Translations under genes and position numbers: made by a program
The notes under the pieces: model-generated
Seen by the model: the letters and a program-made list of their open reading frames with translations, nothing else
Told to the model about the DNA's origin: nothing
Database searches by the model: none
Shown here: positions 33,353 through 42,110 of the stretch, piece after piece
Layout of the letters: each line of letters starts with the position of its first letter
Numbering within the stretch: the first letter of the stretch is position 1
NCBI GenBank assembly: GCA_947167045.1
Contig: CAMVGO010000004.1
Span: 29,533-93,532 of the forward strand
Length of the DNA stretch: 64,000 nucleotides
Source of the DNA: an uncultured Clostridia bacterium
GTDB taxonomy: Bacteria > Bacillota > Clostridia > Saccharofermentanales > Saccharofermentanaceae
Direction of reading: 5' to 3'

Positions 33353-34234
33353 TCATGCATTCTGCATTTCTTCCTCGAGTCCCAAATGCACCTGATATTG
33401 CTTATAGATGAAACTCATTAACTCTACGAAATCGCCGGTTACCAACTTTTCCATCTTCTTAAGAGCGGCAACAGCCTCCTGCCGTTTTCCGAGATGAAGA
33501 TCGAATTCAGCTTCGATGTAATACCTTGTATAAAATCTCATCGCTGCCTCTGAATCCATGGCCAGTACTTTATTAAGGTATTCCTCTGCCCGTTCATAAT
33601 TACCCAGCAGCATATAGTAATTGTAGTAGATCGCATATGTTGAAACAGTAAGCACATCATTCTTAAACTGCGAATCAAGCAAAGGCTTGGCACGTTCGAT
33701 GAGCTTTATGGCATTTTCTCTGTCGTTCAGGCCTTTGTATGTATCGATATAACAGCCGTAGTACATAAGAGCCGATGTTCCGTAGTCTATAAAGCGAACG
33801 CTCTTACCGGTGAAATCACTTTCATTAAGGAGCGAGAGAAGCTGGAGCGACTTGTCATATTCGCCTTTCATGTTGTGGTAATCCACGGTAAACAGGACAA
33901 AGTCCTTAAGATATACGGGGTCTATTTTCTCTCCGTTTTTATATGCATCTATTGCTTTTCCGGCAAGCTCGAAATACCTGTCGGTGTAACCATGCGTAAA
34001 GACCTCCCTGCGGAATTCGCTGTAGACCTTGCTGTACGGTTTGTTCTTTTCTGATATGAGCATGATCTTAAAAATGATCAGCGCAACAGGGATCGCAGCC
34101 ACAAGGATTATCACGACAGCAATAAGAAAATTGAATTTGATAAAACTGTGCACCAGCCTGGTTACGGATCCGGCAATAAGAACGGTCAGAAGATACAAAA
34201 GACCGTATGTCTTGATATAGACTTTCTTATCCAT
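33353..34234 (-). CDS. TPR-like membrane protein
   Basis: The 293-residue protein starts with two membrane segments (about residues 10-27 and 36-58). The rest is helical and shows degenerate tetratricopeptide-type repeats, such as YERAEEYLNKVLAMDSEAAMRFY, with about four to five units. It probably anchors a cytoplasmic protein-interaction surface at the membrane. GGAGG precedes the ATG. It lies between the methyltransferase (14-base gap) and the acyltransferase (36-base gap). No named family. Confidence 0.78.
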   Translation of the reverse strand: MDKKVYIKTYGLLYLLTVLIAGSVTRLVHSFIKFNFLIAVVIILVAAIPVALIIFKIMLISEKNKPYSKVYSEFRREVFTHGYTDRYFELAGKAIDAYKNGEKIDPVYLKDFVLFTVDYHNMKGEYDKSLQLLSLLNESDFTGKSVRFIDYGTSALMYYGCYIDTYKGLNDRENAIKLIERAKPLLDSQFKNDVLTVSTYAIYYNYYMLLGNYERAEEYLNKVLAMDSEAAMRFYTRYYIEAEFDLHLGKRQEAVAALKKMEKLVTGDFVELMSFIYKQYQVHLGLEEEMQNA

Positions 34235-34248
34235 CAGTATTCCTCCAT

Positions 34249-35064
34249 TTACTTTTTCGAGGCAATGACAAGAAAATGAGGACTTATGCCCATCATGGTC
34301 TCCTCATGTTCTGTAGCCCTTATTATCGTAAGAAGGCGTTCTCTTCTACCCTCATCTTCCCATTTCGAGGCAATATCAGGCGCTATCCACGAGCACCCTT
34401 CAACGGCAACGTTTTCCATGACTTCAAAGCCCGAATCCGTTACCTCATCCCTCAGTCCGTCAATCGTATGGAAATAAGCGTCGGAGATGATGTAAGGATA
34501 CTCCCTGGGTTTGATGTGCTCACCAGTCGACATCTCGCGCTTAAGCATATCCATGTAGATGTCATCATCGATAAACGCGTTGCCGTTGCCGTATACGGAC
34601 AGCGCCCATGTAGCAGAACTGAACTTCGATATTCCCGCAGCGACCAGAATGCCGCCTTCTTTAAGGACTCGGTTCGCTTCAGATAAAGTCTTCATCCGGT
34701 CTTCTCTTGTCAGCAGATGATACAGAGGTCCCATGAGAAGCACCATGTCGGCGCTGTTGTCCGGAAGCTCCAAAGAACGTGCGTCGCCTGTTTCAGCCTT
34801 ATAGGGAACGGTCATATGCTCTTTCGCGTAATCCACGGCAACGGGCGCAAGCTCGATCAGAGTAACGTCATGCCCCTTCCCGGCCAGCCATTCGGCATAT
34901 CTGCCGATCCCGCCGCCTACGTCATAGACGGTAAGCTTTCCTTTAAGATATCTTTCTATTATCTCCTTGGATCTGTAAAACTCCACGATCCCGAGACCAC
35001 GCTCAAGACGGCCGATCTCGGCGCCGCCGTTATAAAACTCATATACGTTATCAATGCTTTCCAT
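34249..35064 (-). CDS. Class I SAM-dependent methyltransferase
   Basis: A Rossmann-type methyltransferase. VYDVGGGIGRYAEWLAGKG (about residues 53-71) is motif I, LIELAP holds the acidic ribose contact, and ADMVLLMGPLYHLL corresponds to the post-II region. ATG 35064, six bases after GGGGG, is preferred to the track start and gives 271 residues. First gene of the operon with the TPR and acyltransferase genes. The acceptor is unknown; small molecules are common for this type. Confidence 0.85.
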   Translation of the reverse strand: MESIDNVYEFYNGGAEIGRLERGLGIVEFYRSKEIIERYLKGKLTVYDVGGGIGRYAEWLAGKGHDVTLIELAPVAVDYAKEHMTVPYKAETGDARSLELPDNSADMVLLMGPLYHLLTREDRMKTLSEANRVLKEGGILVAAGISKFSSATWALSVYGNGNAFIDDDIYMDMLKREMSTGEHIKPREYPYIISDAYFHTIDGLRDEVTDSGFEVMENVAVEGCSWIAPDIASKWEDEGRRERLLTIIRATEHEETMMGISPHFLVIASKK

Positions 35065-35084
35065 GGTCATCCCCCTTTCGGACA

Positions 35085-35093
35085 ATTATACCA
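35085..35093 (-). promoter_or_regulatory. Extended -10 promoter of the methyltransferase operon
   Basis: TGGTATAAT on the minus strand lies 20 bases before the ATG at 35064. The -35 is not obvious. There is room for a normal Shine-Dalgarno leader. Confidence 0.5.
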
Positions 35094-35239
35094 TTACGTT
35101 ACGGCCGTTCCCGATCTCATCAGGCACTGCAAAAGAATAGGCACAACACCGCCGGTCCATGCCCTGTCGTATTGTTTGTTTTTCTTGCCGTTTCAGGACC
35201 AAAAACAGTCAATGCCTTTATTTTAGGGAATGATTTGAC

Positions 35240-35245
35240 TAAAAT
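35240..35245 (+). promoter_or_regulatory. -10 box six bases before the MATE gene start
   Basis: TAAAAT ends six bases before the ATG at 35252, and no Shine-Dalgarno sequence lies in reach. A transcript from it would be essentially leaderless. A weak TTTATT is spaced 17 bases upstream. Confidence 0.4.
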
Positions 35246-35251
35246 ACGCAC

Positions 35252-36610
35252 ATGCAAACAGGAAATGACACATCTTTCAGAAAGAAGCTCCTCTCACTGA
35301 TACTCCCGATGACGCTGCAGAACTTCGTGTTCGCGCTCGTTCCGGTATCAGATGCCATCATGCTTCTTTTTCTGTCCCAGGAATCAATGGCGGCAGTATC
35401 TTTGGCAACCCAGGTTGTCCTCGTACTGACGCTATTTGTCATGTCCATAACCGCTGGCGGTTCAATGCTCGCTGCACAGTACTGGGGCAAGGGCGACACA
35501 AGCTCCATCGAGAAAGTATTCGGTTACATGTTCACCCTGTCGCTCCCCGTCATGATAGTCTTCTTCGGCTGCGCGATGTTCATGCCCGAAGGTGTAATGA
35601 GGGTATTCACCGATGTGCCTGAACTGATCGAAAACGGCGTGCCATACATCAGGATTGCTTCTTTCTCATATGTTTTCATGACTCTGGCATCCGTATTCGA
35701 GACACTCCTCAAGAACGTCGGCTTCGTCAAGCAGTGCACCATCGCGAGCGTGGTCATAGTCTTCCTTAACATAGTACTCAACGCGGTATTTATCTTCGGC
35801 CTTCTCGGCGCTCCCGAGATGGGCATCGCCGGAGCTGCGCTCGCCACCGCCATATCAAACGGTACAGGCTTTATACTCTGTCTGATATTCAACCTGAAGC
35901 TCACCAAGTTCAGACTCAGGCTGAAGAACATATTCCACATCGACATGGATCTCCGGCAGAGATTCTCGAAATACACTCTTCCCTACCTACTGAACCAGCT
36001 CCTCTGGGGCTTCGGCTTCACCATGATCACGGTCATCATGGGACATCTGGGCACTGATGCCGCAACGGCAAACGGCATAGCGGCCATAGTAAAAGATCTC
36101 GTATCCTGTCTCTGCTTTGCAATAGCCGGCGGAAGCGTCATCGTCATAGGAAACGAACTCGGCGCCGGAAGGCTCGACACTGCGAAAGAATACGGAGACA
36201 AACTCTTAAAGATAACCATAATCTCTGGAATAATACTGGGGGTCGTCGCGGCAGCTTCGGCTCCTGTGATACTGTATTTCGTGCATCTTACCGAGACTGC
36301 GGAACACTATCTGCTGATAATGCTCCTCATGTGCAGTTATTACATTTTGGGAAGATCCATCAACTCCACACTGATAGGAGGCATCTTCTCCGCGGGCGGA
36401 GATACAAGATTCGGTTTTATCTGCGACACACTGACGATGTGGGCATTCATTGTACCTTTCGGGTACCTCTCGGCATTCGTATTCAACTGGCCGGTAATGG
36501 TGGTCTACTTTATCCTGAACCTTGATGAGATCGTAAAGATCCCGGTAGTCATACTTCACTACCGCAAATACAAATGGGTAAAGAACATCATCAACGAAGA
36601 GATGAAATAA
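35252..36610 (+). CDS. MATE-family efflux transporter
   Basis: A 452-residue membrane antiporter with about 12 hydrophobic segments. The N-terminus (ILPMTLQNFVFALVPVSDAIML) and AAVSLATQ with QYWGKGD are characteristic of the MATE/NorM group. It probably exports cationic drugs or metabolites using Na+ or H+. The first residues are taken from the ATG at 35252, which lacks a Shine-Dalgarno site; no better internal start was found. It converges on the HD-GYP gene with a 10-base gap. Confidence 0.9.
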   Translation: MQTGNDTSFRKKLLSLILPMTLQNFVFALVPVSDAIMLLFLSQESMAAVSLATQVVLVLTLFVMSITAGGSMLAAQYWGKGDTSSIEKVFGYMFTLSLPVMIVFFGCAMFMPEGVMRVFTDVPELIENGVPYIRIASFSYVFMTLASVFETLLKNVGFVKQCTIASVVIVFLNIVLNAVFIFGLLGAPEMGIAGAALATAISNGTGFILCLIFNLKLTKFRLRLKNIFHIDMDLRQRFSKYTLPYLLNQLLWGFGFTMITVIMGHLGTDAATANGIAAIVKDLVSCLCFAIAGGSVIVIGNELGAGRLDTAKEYGDKLLKITIISGIILGVVAAASAPVILYFVHLTETAEHYLLIMLLMCSYYILGRSINSTLIGGIFSAGGDTRFGFICDTLTMWAFIVPFGYLSAFVFNWPVMVVYFILNLDEIVKIPVVILHYRKYKWVKNIINEEMK

Positions 36611-36620
36611 ACTCCGCAGA

Positions 36621-38414
36621 TTACTTTACGGGAATGCTGAAATCGGAACGTTCCTTATTGCGGCCGTACTCCGTCTTCTCAAATGACTCGTAGAGCTGGA
36701 TAATCTGGGGCTTGAGCGAGATAAAGATGCGTCCGAGGTGCGGATCGAAATGGTGACCCAGTTCCTGTCTGATGATCTCGAAAGCCTCATCATAGGACAT
36801 CGGTTCCTTGTAGTATCTGCGGCTGGCAAGAGCATCGAAAACGTCTGCCAAAGCCATTATCCTTGCCTCGAACGGGATGTTCTCGCCTCTTAACTTATCG
36901 GGATAACCCGTGCCGTTATACTTCTCGTGGTGATAGTGCGCGACATTTGCAGCTACCTTGACGAATTCCTTGTCATCAACATCGGCGAGGACCTTATTCA
37001 TGATCTGGGCGCCGTATTCTGCATGCGTCTTCATCTTCTCATATTCATCTTCGGTAAGTCCTGTCGGCTTCCTCAGGATGGCATCATCAACGGAGATCTT
37101 TCCGAGATCGTGGAGAGGTGCCGCATAGATTACTGAATCCCAGTAATTCTCGCTCATGTTGTAATCGTCCAACGTTCTCAGGTGTTCAACGAAAAGAGCC
37201 ACACACTCTGATGTCCTGTTGATGTGACCGCCGGTGGAATTGTCGCGGGATTCGATCATGGCCGCCATTCCGAGGATGGTCGACATCTGCATCGACTTGG
37301 CCCTCTTTGTCTGTCTCTCGACCTCACGCTTTAAGGACTCGCCCCTGAAACTCATGGACTCGATCATGTTATGCTGGTCCGTATCGTCGATGATCTCAAC
37401 GAGGTAGCCTGATACGTGATTCTCAAGACCGAAATGGATAAAGCTCATCTCACACTCGAGGAAACGCCTGTCGCTCGGGCTCCTGTCGTTGATGGTGATA
37501 GACTTCTTATAATTTCCCGTCGTCTTCTTTGCTTCAGAAGCTTCGGTAGCATTCTTTGTAACCCACTTCAGGAGATCCTTAAGCGCATAGTCCTTGGCGA
37601 TGATCTTCGAATCGATCCTGGCTTCCTTTATCTCCGGGAAGAACTTCTCTGCCATGGGGTTGCTTCCGACATATCTGAACTTTCTGTCAAAAACAAGATA
37701 ACCGTATGAGCTGAGCTCATCTATCTTTTCCTGAACACTCAGATTGACGTTATAGATCGTCGTTCTGGTAACGACATAATCGAGGACCAGGGAGTATACG
37801 AGGAACAGGAAAGGTATCATATCGTATTTGAGTTCGAAGAAACTCTTGCAGATGTAGATAACAACCGCACCGATCATGGAACCGGCATAAATCATCATCA
37901 CTCTGAACGAAGCATTACGCTTGCCGAGATATGTAAGTATGGTGAAGAACCCTACCAGGCCCAGCTCGACCGCCAGTACGATAAACCTGATGTAGTAGAT
38001 CGGACCGGGTTCCATTACGATCTCGGCCGGAGGGCCGCTGACCAAACGGGCCGTGGCATAATACATGGGAACCCTGTCTGTAACGATGACCGACAGGAAT
38101 ATGAATATATTCAGCGCCAGGATTATCGAAGAAAACCAGAAAGGAACCTTTGAACCCGAATAGTCAACAAGTATGTAAACAACCAGAAGAGGAAGGAATA
38201 TGCCGCCTACATAGGCCAGTGCATTTGCAAGAAGCGCTTCATGGATATTGCGCGAACATGAAAGGACATAATATCCCACATTGCTCATCATTATGCAGAC
38301 CGAGACGAGAATCTCAAGCGTGTTAGCGCCTCGCCTCGATAAGAGTACGAGCGCAAATGTAGAGATCATACTTGCCAGCATAACAACAGCCAGCACTATA
38401 GAATATGTACTCAT
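36621..38414 (-). CDS. HD-GYP phosphodiesterase with N-terminal seven-helix membrane sensor
   Basis: Predicted membrane-bound cyclic-di-GMP phosphodiesterase. The first about 230 residues form roughly seven membrane helices, like the 7TM domain of some histidine kinases. A PAS-like region (about 240-350) follows, and then the HD-GYP domain: PLHDLGKIS (about 433), KTHAEYGAQIM, and HHEKYNGTGYPDKLRG (about 501) are all intact. ATG 38414, with AGGGTGA upstream, replaces the longer track start. The ligand sensed is unknown. No diguanylate cyclase lies in the window. Confidence 0.88.
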   Translation of the reverse strand: MSTYSIVLAVVMLASMISTFALVLLSRRGANTLEILVSVCIMMSNVGYYVLSCSRNIHEALLANALAYVGGIFLPLLVVYILVDYSGSKVPFWFSSIILALNIFIFLSVIVTDRVPMYYATARLVSGPPAEIVMEPGPIYYIRFIVLAVELGLVGFFTILTYLGKRNASFRVMMIYAGSMIGAVVIYICKSFFELKYDMIPFLFLVYSLVLDYVVTRTTIYNVNLSVQEKIDELSSYGYLVFDRKFRYVGSNPMAEKFFPEIKEARIDSKIIAKDYALKDLLKWVTKNATEASEAKKTTGNYKKSITINDRSPSDRRFLECEMSFIHFGLENHVSGYLVEIIDDTDQHNMIESMSFRGESLKREVERQTKRAKSMQMSTILGMAAMIESRDNSTGGHINRTSECVALFVEHLRTLDDYNMSENYWDSVIYAAPLHDLGKISVDDAILRKPTGLTEDEYEKMKTHAEYGAQIMNKVLADVDDKEFVKVAANVAHYHHEKYNGTGYPDKLRGENIPFEARIMALADVFDALASRRYYKEPMSYDEAFEIIRQELGHHFDPHLGRIFISLKPQIIQLYESFEKTEYGRNKERSDFSIPVK

Positions 38415-38491
38415 GGTCACCCTGATCCAAGATATAATAAAGCACTTTACCATCAATATTTTACCGCATTTCGGTGCAAAGTGATATTATT

Positions 38492-38524
38492 TTTGTTAAC
38501 TATAAAAAATAAACGGTTAACCGC
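38492..38524 (+). promoter_or_regulatory. BirA-box-like operator upstream of birA
   Basis: TTGTTAAC and GGTTAACC are arranged as GTTAAC-N15-GTTAAC (38495-38521) with an AT-rich spacer holding TATAAAAAAT. This resembles the BirA operator of other Bacillota and overlaps the likely promoter, suggesting autoregulation by biotin. Confidence 0.6.
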
Positions 38525-38550
38525 AGGTAAAGAAACTGGAAAGGACCTAA

Positions 38551-39549
38551 ATGCTTAAAGACGACGTTCTGAAGCTTATCTCAAGGGAGAGGAATTACAT
38601 CTCCGGCGAGTCCATAAGCCGTACTCTCGGCGTATCACGCGCCGCAGTAAACACAGCCGTTAAATCACTGAGAGAAGACGGCTTCGATATTGTCTCATCC
38701 ACCAACAAAGGTTATCTCCTCAAGAACAGACCGGACATCCTCGCCTGGGGAACCGTGGCAGCCGTCCTTCCCGACAGCCGGAGCACTGACATCCATGTTT
38801 TCGATTCTGTCGATTCGACAAACAATGTATTGAAAGACCTGGCTTCAAAGGGAGCCCCTTCAGGTACGGTTGTTATCGCCGACCAACAGACCGGAGGCAA
38901 AGGGAGGCGCGGAAGGAGCTTTGCATCTCCTTCAGGAGCAGGCATATACTTCTCCTACCTGCTTAGACCCGAAGCGGGTTTCGAAAAGATATCGGATCTT
39001 ACGAGCTGGACGGCGGTCGCCGTTGCGGACGCGATCCGGAACACATACAGGATGGACGTAAGGATCAAGTGGGTTAACGATCTGATAATGAACAAAAAGA
39101 AGATCTGCGGGATCCTGACCGAGGTTTCCGGAGAGGGCGAGAGCGGCCTTATCGACACCTGCATTATCGGTATCGGCATCAACGTTAACGATGAACCGTC
39201 GGACTTTCCGCCCGAGATAGCGGACATAGCTACTTCAATCTCGATGGAGAACGGCGGTAAAAAGTTCCTGCGCTATGTTCTCGCAGCAGAACTGATCTAT
39301 TCCATGGACAAACTCGCAGCAGAGTGGCCGTCATCCCCTTACTATCTGGAACGTTACCGTGAGCTCAATATCACCGCGGGAAGCAGGATCACGGCTTTTC
39401 CCCGCATGCTCGAAGACGGCGAAGGCCGCACAGGTACCGCCGTTGCCATAAACGATGACTTCTCACTGAAGGTGGAATTTGACGACGGTTCGGTTCAGGA
39501 CTTAAGGAGCGGCGAGGTCAGCGTCAGGGGCCTTTACGGCTATACGTGA
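38551..39549 (+). CDS. birA: Bifunctional biotin--protein ligase / biotin repressor
   Basis: Attaches biotin to carboxylase subunits and represses biotin genes. Residues 1-60 form a winged helix-turn-helix (GESISRTLGVSRAAVNTAV). The ligase core has TGGKGRRGRSFASP (biotinyl-AMP loop) and IKWVNDLIMNKKKICGILTE. The C-terminal SH3-like domain is present. At 332 residues it is full length with the DNA-binding domain. GAAAGGA precedes the ATG, and a BirA-type box lies upstream. Convergent with the ComEA-like gene, one base between stops. Confidence 0.94.
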   Translation: MLKDDVLKLISRERNYISGESISRTLGVSRAAVNTAVKSLREDGFDIVSSTNKGYLLKNRPDILAWGTVAAVLPDSRSTDIHVFDSVDSTNNVLKDLASKGAPSGTVVIADQQTGGKGRRGRSFASPSGAGIYFSYLLRPEAGFEKISDLTSWTAVAVADAIRNTYRMDVRIKWVNDLIMNKKKICGILTEVSGEGESGLIDTCIIGIGINVNDEPSDFPPEIADIATSISMENGGKKFLRYVLAAELIYSMDKLAAEWPSSPYYLERYRELNITAGSRITAFPRMLEDGEGRTGTAVAINDDFSLKVEFDDGSVQDLRSGEVSVRGLYGYT

Positions 39550-39550
39550 C

Positions 39551-40303
39551 CTATACGCAGATATAGTCTTTTATCCTGTTGTATTCCGAATCGCCTATTC
39601 CCGACACGTTCCTGATATCCTCTATCGTTTTGAACGGATTATTCTTCCGGTAATCCACGATCGCCTGCGCCGTCACGTCGCCTATACCCGGCAGGCTCTT
39701 CAGTTCTTCTGCCGTCGCCGTATTGATGTTGACCATCAGGGTATTCCTTTCTGATCCTGTAGAACCCTGACCGCCATCAGCACCCTGCGACGTCCCCCAG
39801 ACATAAACTCCGTCCTGTCTTATGATGTCGCCGCCGGTAAATCCTTCCCTGATCTCATCCGCGGACGGGATATAGATCGACATGTTGCATTCGATCTGAT
39901 AGACGAGATTGATGTAATCGGCTGACGCATTATCCGTAAGTCCTCCTGCATCCTCTATTATGCTGTTGAGCATGACTCCTTTAGGAGCTTCGTATATTCC
40001 GGGTCGGTTTATCTCGCCGCAGATATATACGCTTACTTTCTGTATGGTTACCGCAGTTTCATCAGCCGTCTCCAAAGCGCTCTCATACGCTGTCTCAGAG
40101 CCGACCGCTATCTCTGAAGAATATTTCCCATCCGTGCTTTCAGAAGCGAGCATGGCTGTTTTACCGCTCTTAAAGGCCGTAACGGGGACATCAGCGTTTC
40201 CTTTGAACACAAGCTTATATACGGCACTCAGGATCACTATCAGGATGAATGCCGCAGGATATATCATCTTTTTTATCTTGGCTGTAGTGCTCTTCTTCAA
40301 CAT
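39551..40303 (-). CDS. ComEA-like DNA-binding protein with SLBB and helix-hairpin-helix domains
   Basis: Probably a membrane-anchored DNA receptor for uptake. One membrane helix near the N-terminus (MIYPAAFILIVILSAVYKL) is followed by a variable stretch, an SLBB domain (VYICGEINRPGIYEAPKG) and a C-terminal helix-hairpin-helix pair (NINTATAEELKSLPGIGD, then IRNVSGIGDSEYNRI). This is the normal order for Gram-positive ComEA. ATG 40303 gives 250 residues; the track start adds an unlikely leader. Neither comEB nor comEC is adjacent. comF is elsewhere in the window. Confidence 0.85.
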   Translation of the reverse strand: MLKKSTTAKIKKMIYPAAFILIVILSAVYKLVFKGNADVPVTAFKSGKTAMLASESTDGKYSSEIAVGSETAYESALETADETAVTIQKVSVYICGEINRPGIYEAPKGVMLNSIIEDAGGLTDNASADYINLVYQIECNMSIYIPSADEIREGFTGGDIIRQDGVYVWGTSQGADGGQGSTGSERNTLMVNINTATAEELKSLPGIGDVTAQAIVDYRKNNPFKTIEDIRNVSGIGDSEYNRIKDYICV

Positions 40304-40325
40304 AGTGAAAGCATAGCACCCCTGT

Positions 40326-40364
40326 TTGTCGGTTTTTACCGACAAAATACGACAAAACCGACAA
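40326..40364. promoter_or_regulatory. Palindrome upstream of the ComEA-like gene, possible operator
   Basis: TTGTCGGT-TTTT-ACCGACAA (40326-40345) is a perfect 8-bp-arm palindrome, and a third ACCGACAA half-site starts at 40357. It lies 23 bases before the ATG. It lacks a terminator U-tract, so a protein-binding site is more likely. Confidence 0.5.
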
Positions 40365-40436
40365 GGATCAACCCTGCCGGTTTCGAACATTACTTTTAAA
40401 TAAATTACTAGAACCCGCGCATCCGCGGATCAGTGA

Positions 40437-40775
40437 TCATTCTTCCTTTTTCTTGGTCTCCCAGAACTTTTCGATGTTATAGTTCTCTCTTTCTTCCCTG
40501 CCCATGACATGTACTACGACATCCTTGTAGTCGAGAAGGATCCACTTGTCGCCGGAACGGCCCTCAATGTGATCGGGAACTATATCGAAGTCCTTTTTGA
40601 GCACAAACTCGACCTCATCTGCAAGAGACTTGATCTGAGTCGTGGAATTACCGCTTGCGAGAACAAAATAATCTGCAAGAACGGTCTTTCCCGTCAGATC
40701 TATTGTCTCAATATCGATACCCTTCTTCGAATCGAGTATCTCGGTGATCTTAGCGGCTAATTCTTTGCTGTCCAT
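40437..40775 (-). CDS. rsfS: Ribosomal silencing factor RsfS
   Basis: Binds ribosomal protein L14 and blocks subunit joining in nutrient limitation. The 112-residue protein matches the family in length and sequence: DLTGKTVLADYFVLASGNST, GRSGDKWILLDYKDVVVHVM. AAAGGAG precedes the ATG. It follows nadD-yqeK on the same strand, the order common in Bacillota. Confidence 0.94.
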   Translation of the reverse strand: MDSKELAAKITEILDSKKGIDIETIDLTGKTVLADYFVLASGNSTTQIKSLADEVEFVLKKDFDIVPDHIEGRSGDKWILLDYKDVVVHVMGREERENYNIEKFWETKKKEE

Positions 40776-40886
40776 GTATTTCTCCTTTGGTTTAGTGATA
40801 TTTCAAGTATAGCATAATAAATGGCAACAGCGCTTGAGTTCACACTTATTTAGCATTCACGGCACTGTGCATTCTCTTCAGGTTAC

Positions 40887-42107
40887 TTACATTCCCAGAT
40901 CTTTCATCATCAGCTGAGTCAGAGGATGGATATCCCGGCCCTGCGAAACGAACTTGTCCCTTACTGCCGCTGCGGTCATGCGCATGGCACTGTCGAGGTC
41001 CTTTTCGGCGGCTGCCCTTATCGGTGAGAGATCGGTATAATTGCGTGCCGGCTCGATCTTATCGGCAAGATATACGATCTTCTCGAGCGTTGACATTCCG
41101 CCCTTTCCCGTTGTGTGGTAACAGATCGCGTCAAGTATCTCTTTATCCTTTATGCCAAACTGTTCGGAAGCGAACGTGGCGCCCGCGGGTGAATGAAGGA
41201 GCTTCTTCTCGGTGAAAAGGTCACCTGAATATTTCCTTGCAAGCGCAGACTGTTCTTCCAAAGGCAGTTCCTTTGCACAGTCGTGAAGTGCTCCGGCTAT
41301 AAGCGCTTTATCCTTGTCACAACCGAACACGTCAGCCAGATGTGCCGAAAGATAACCGACATTGAGTGTATGCAGGAGGCGCTTTGCTCCGAGATAGTGA
41401 TACATCCAGACGGCACTCTCATAGAACTGTTTCAAAGCATCTTCGGACACGCCTTCGAGTTTTGTGTTTTCAGTATATAGTGCGTGGAGCTTTATAAAGT
41501 CACGGGCTGGTTCCGGAACCATCGAAAAATCGCCTGAAGCCGTTATTCCTGAAGATGAGCAGTCAACACCGTCGAGCCTGAATATCTCAACCCTTCCTCC
41601 GAGATTCTTCCTTATGGAATCAGCGGCCTTATCAACATCGGTATCATCACCGGGTCTTACCGCAGCAAGGAGCGAAGCATAATTCAGGATCTCACCCGGC
41701 TTATACCAGGTCTCGAAAGTCCCGAGCGTGTCAGAACCCATTATCCAGAAAAACTCATGGTGCTCTTCAGCCTTCTTGCGCTTTACGCCGTTGGCTGTAA
41801 GGAAGCCCTGAATATATTCATCGGAAGTGAGCTTTGCCAGGACGACTGCGGTGTAGCTTACGCCTTCGATGCCGTATTCCACATCACTTACGAAAACATT
41901 CTTGAGTTCCAGACCTTCCACGGTCTCCTTCATCATGTAGAGACGGTACGGGGGCGGAAGTTTGTTGGCATAGAGCTTAAAGGAATTGCGTACCGAAGGT
42001 ATAACTATCACGCAATCGATAAATCCGCTCTTTAAAGCGGATTTGATCATTGCTATGTGGCCGTTATGAACTGGGTCGAAAGACCCGCCGTAAACGCCGA
42101 TCCTCAT
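40887..42107 (-). CDS. nadD: Nicotinate-nucleotide adenylyltransferase fused to YqeK HD hydrolase
   Basis: Two enzymes that are often neighbours are here one 406-residue chain. Residues 1 to about 205 are NadD (GVYGGSFDPVHNGHIAM), which makes nicotinate adenine dinucleotide. Residues about 230-406 are a YqeK-type HD domain (ALHDCAKELPLEE, near 274; ICYHTTG), a predicted Ap4A hydrolase. The late NadD motif ISSTxIR reads SSSGITAS, so the usual Arg is not obvious. It starts three bases after purD and precedes rsfS. Confidence 0.9.
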   Translation of the reverse strand: MRIGVYGGSFDPVHNGHIAMIKSALKSGFIDCVIVIPSVRNSFKLYANKLPPPYRLYMMKETVEGLELKNVFVSDVEYGIEGVSYTAVVLAKLTSDEYIQGFLTANGVKRKKAEEHHEFFWIMGSDTLGTFETWYKPGEILNYASLLAAVRPGDDTDVDKAADSIRKNLGGRVEIFRLDGVDCSSSGITASGDFSMVPEPARDFIKLHALYTENTKLEGVSEDALKQFYESAVWMYHYLGAKRLLHTLNVGYLSAHLADVFGCDKDKALIAGALHDCAKELPLEEQSALARKYSGDLFTEKKLLHSPAGATFASEQFGIKDKEILDAICYHTTGKGGMSTLEKIVYLADKIEPARNYTDLSPIRAAAEKDLDSAMRMTAAAVRDKFVSQGRDIHPLTQLMMKDLGM

Positions 42108-42110
42108 TTA

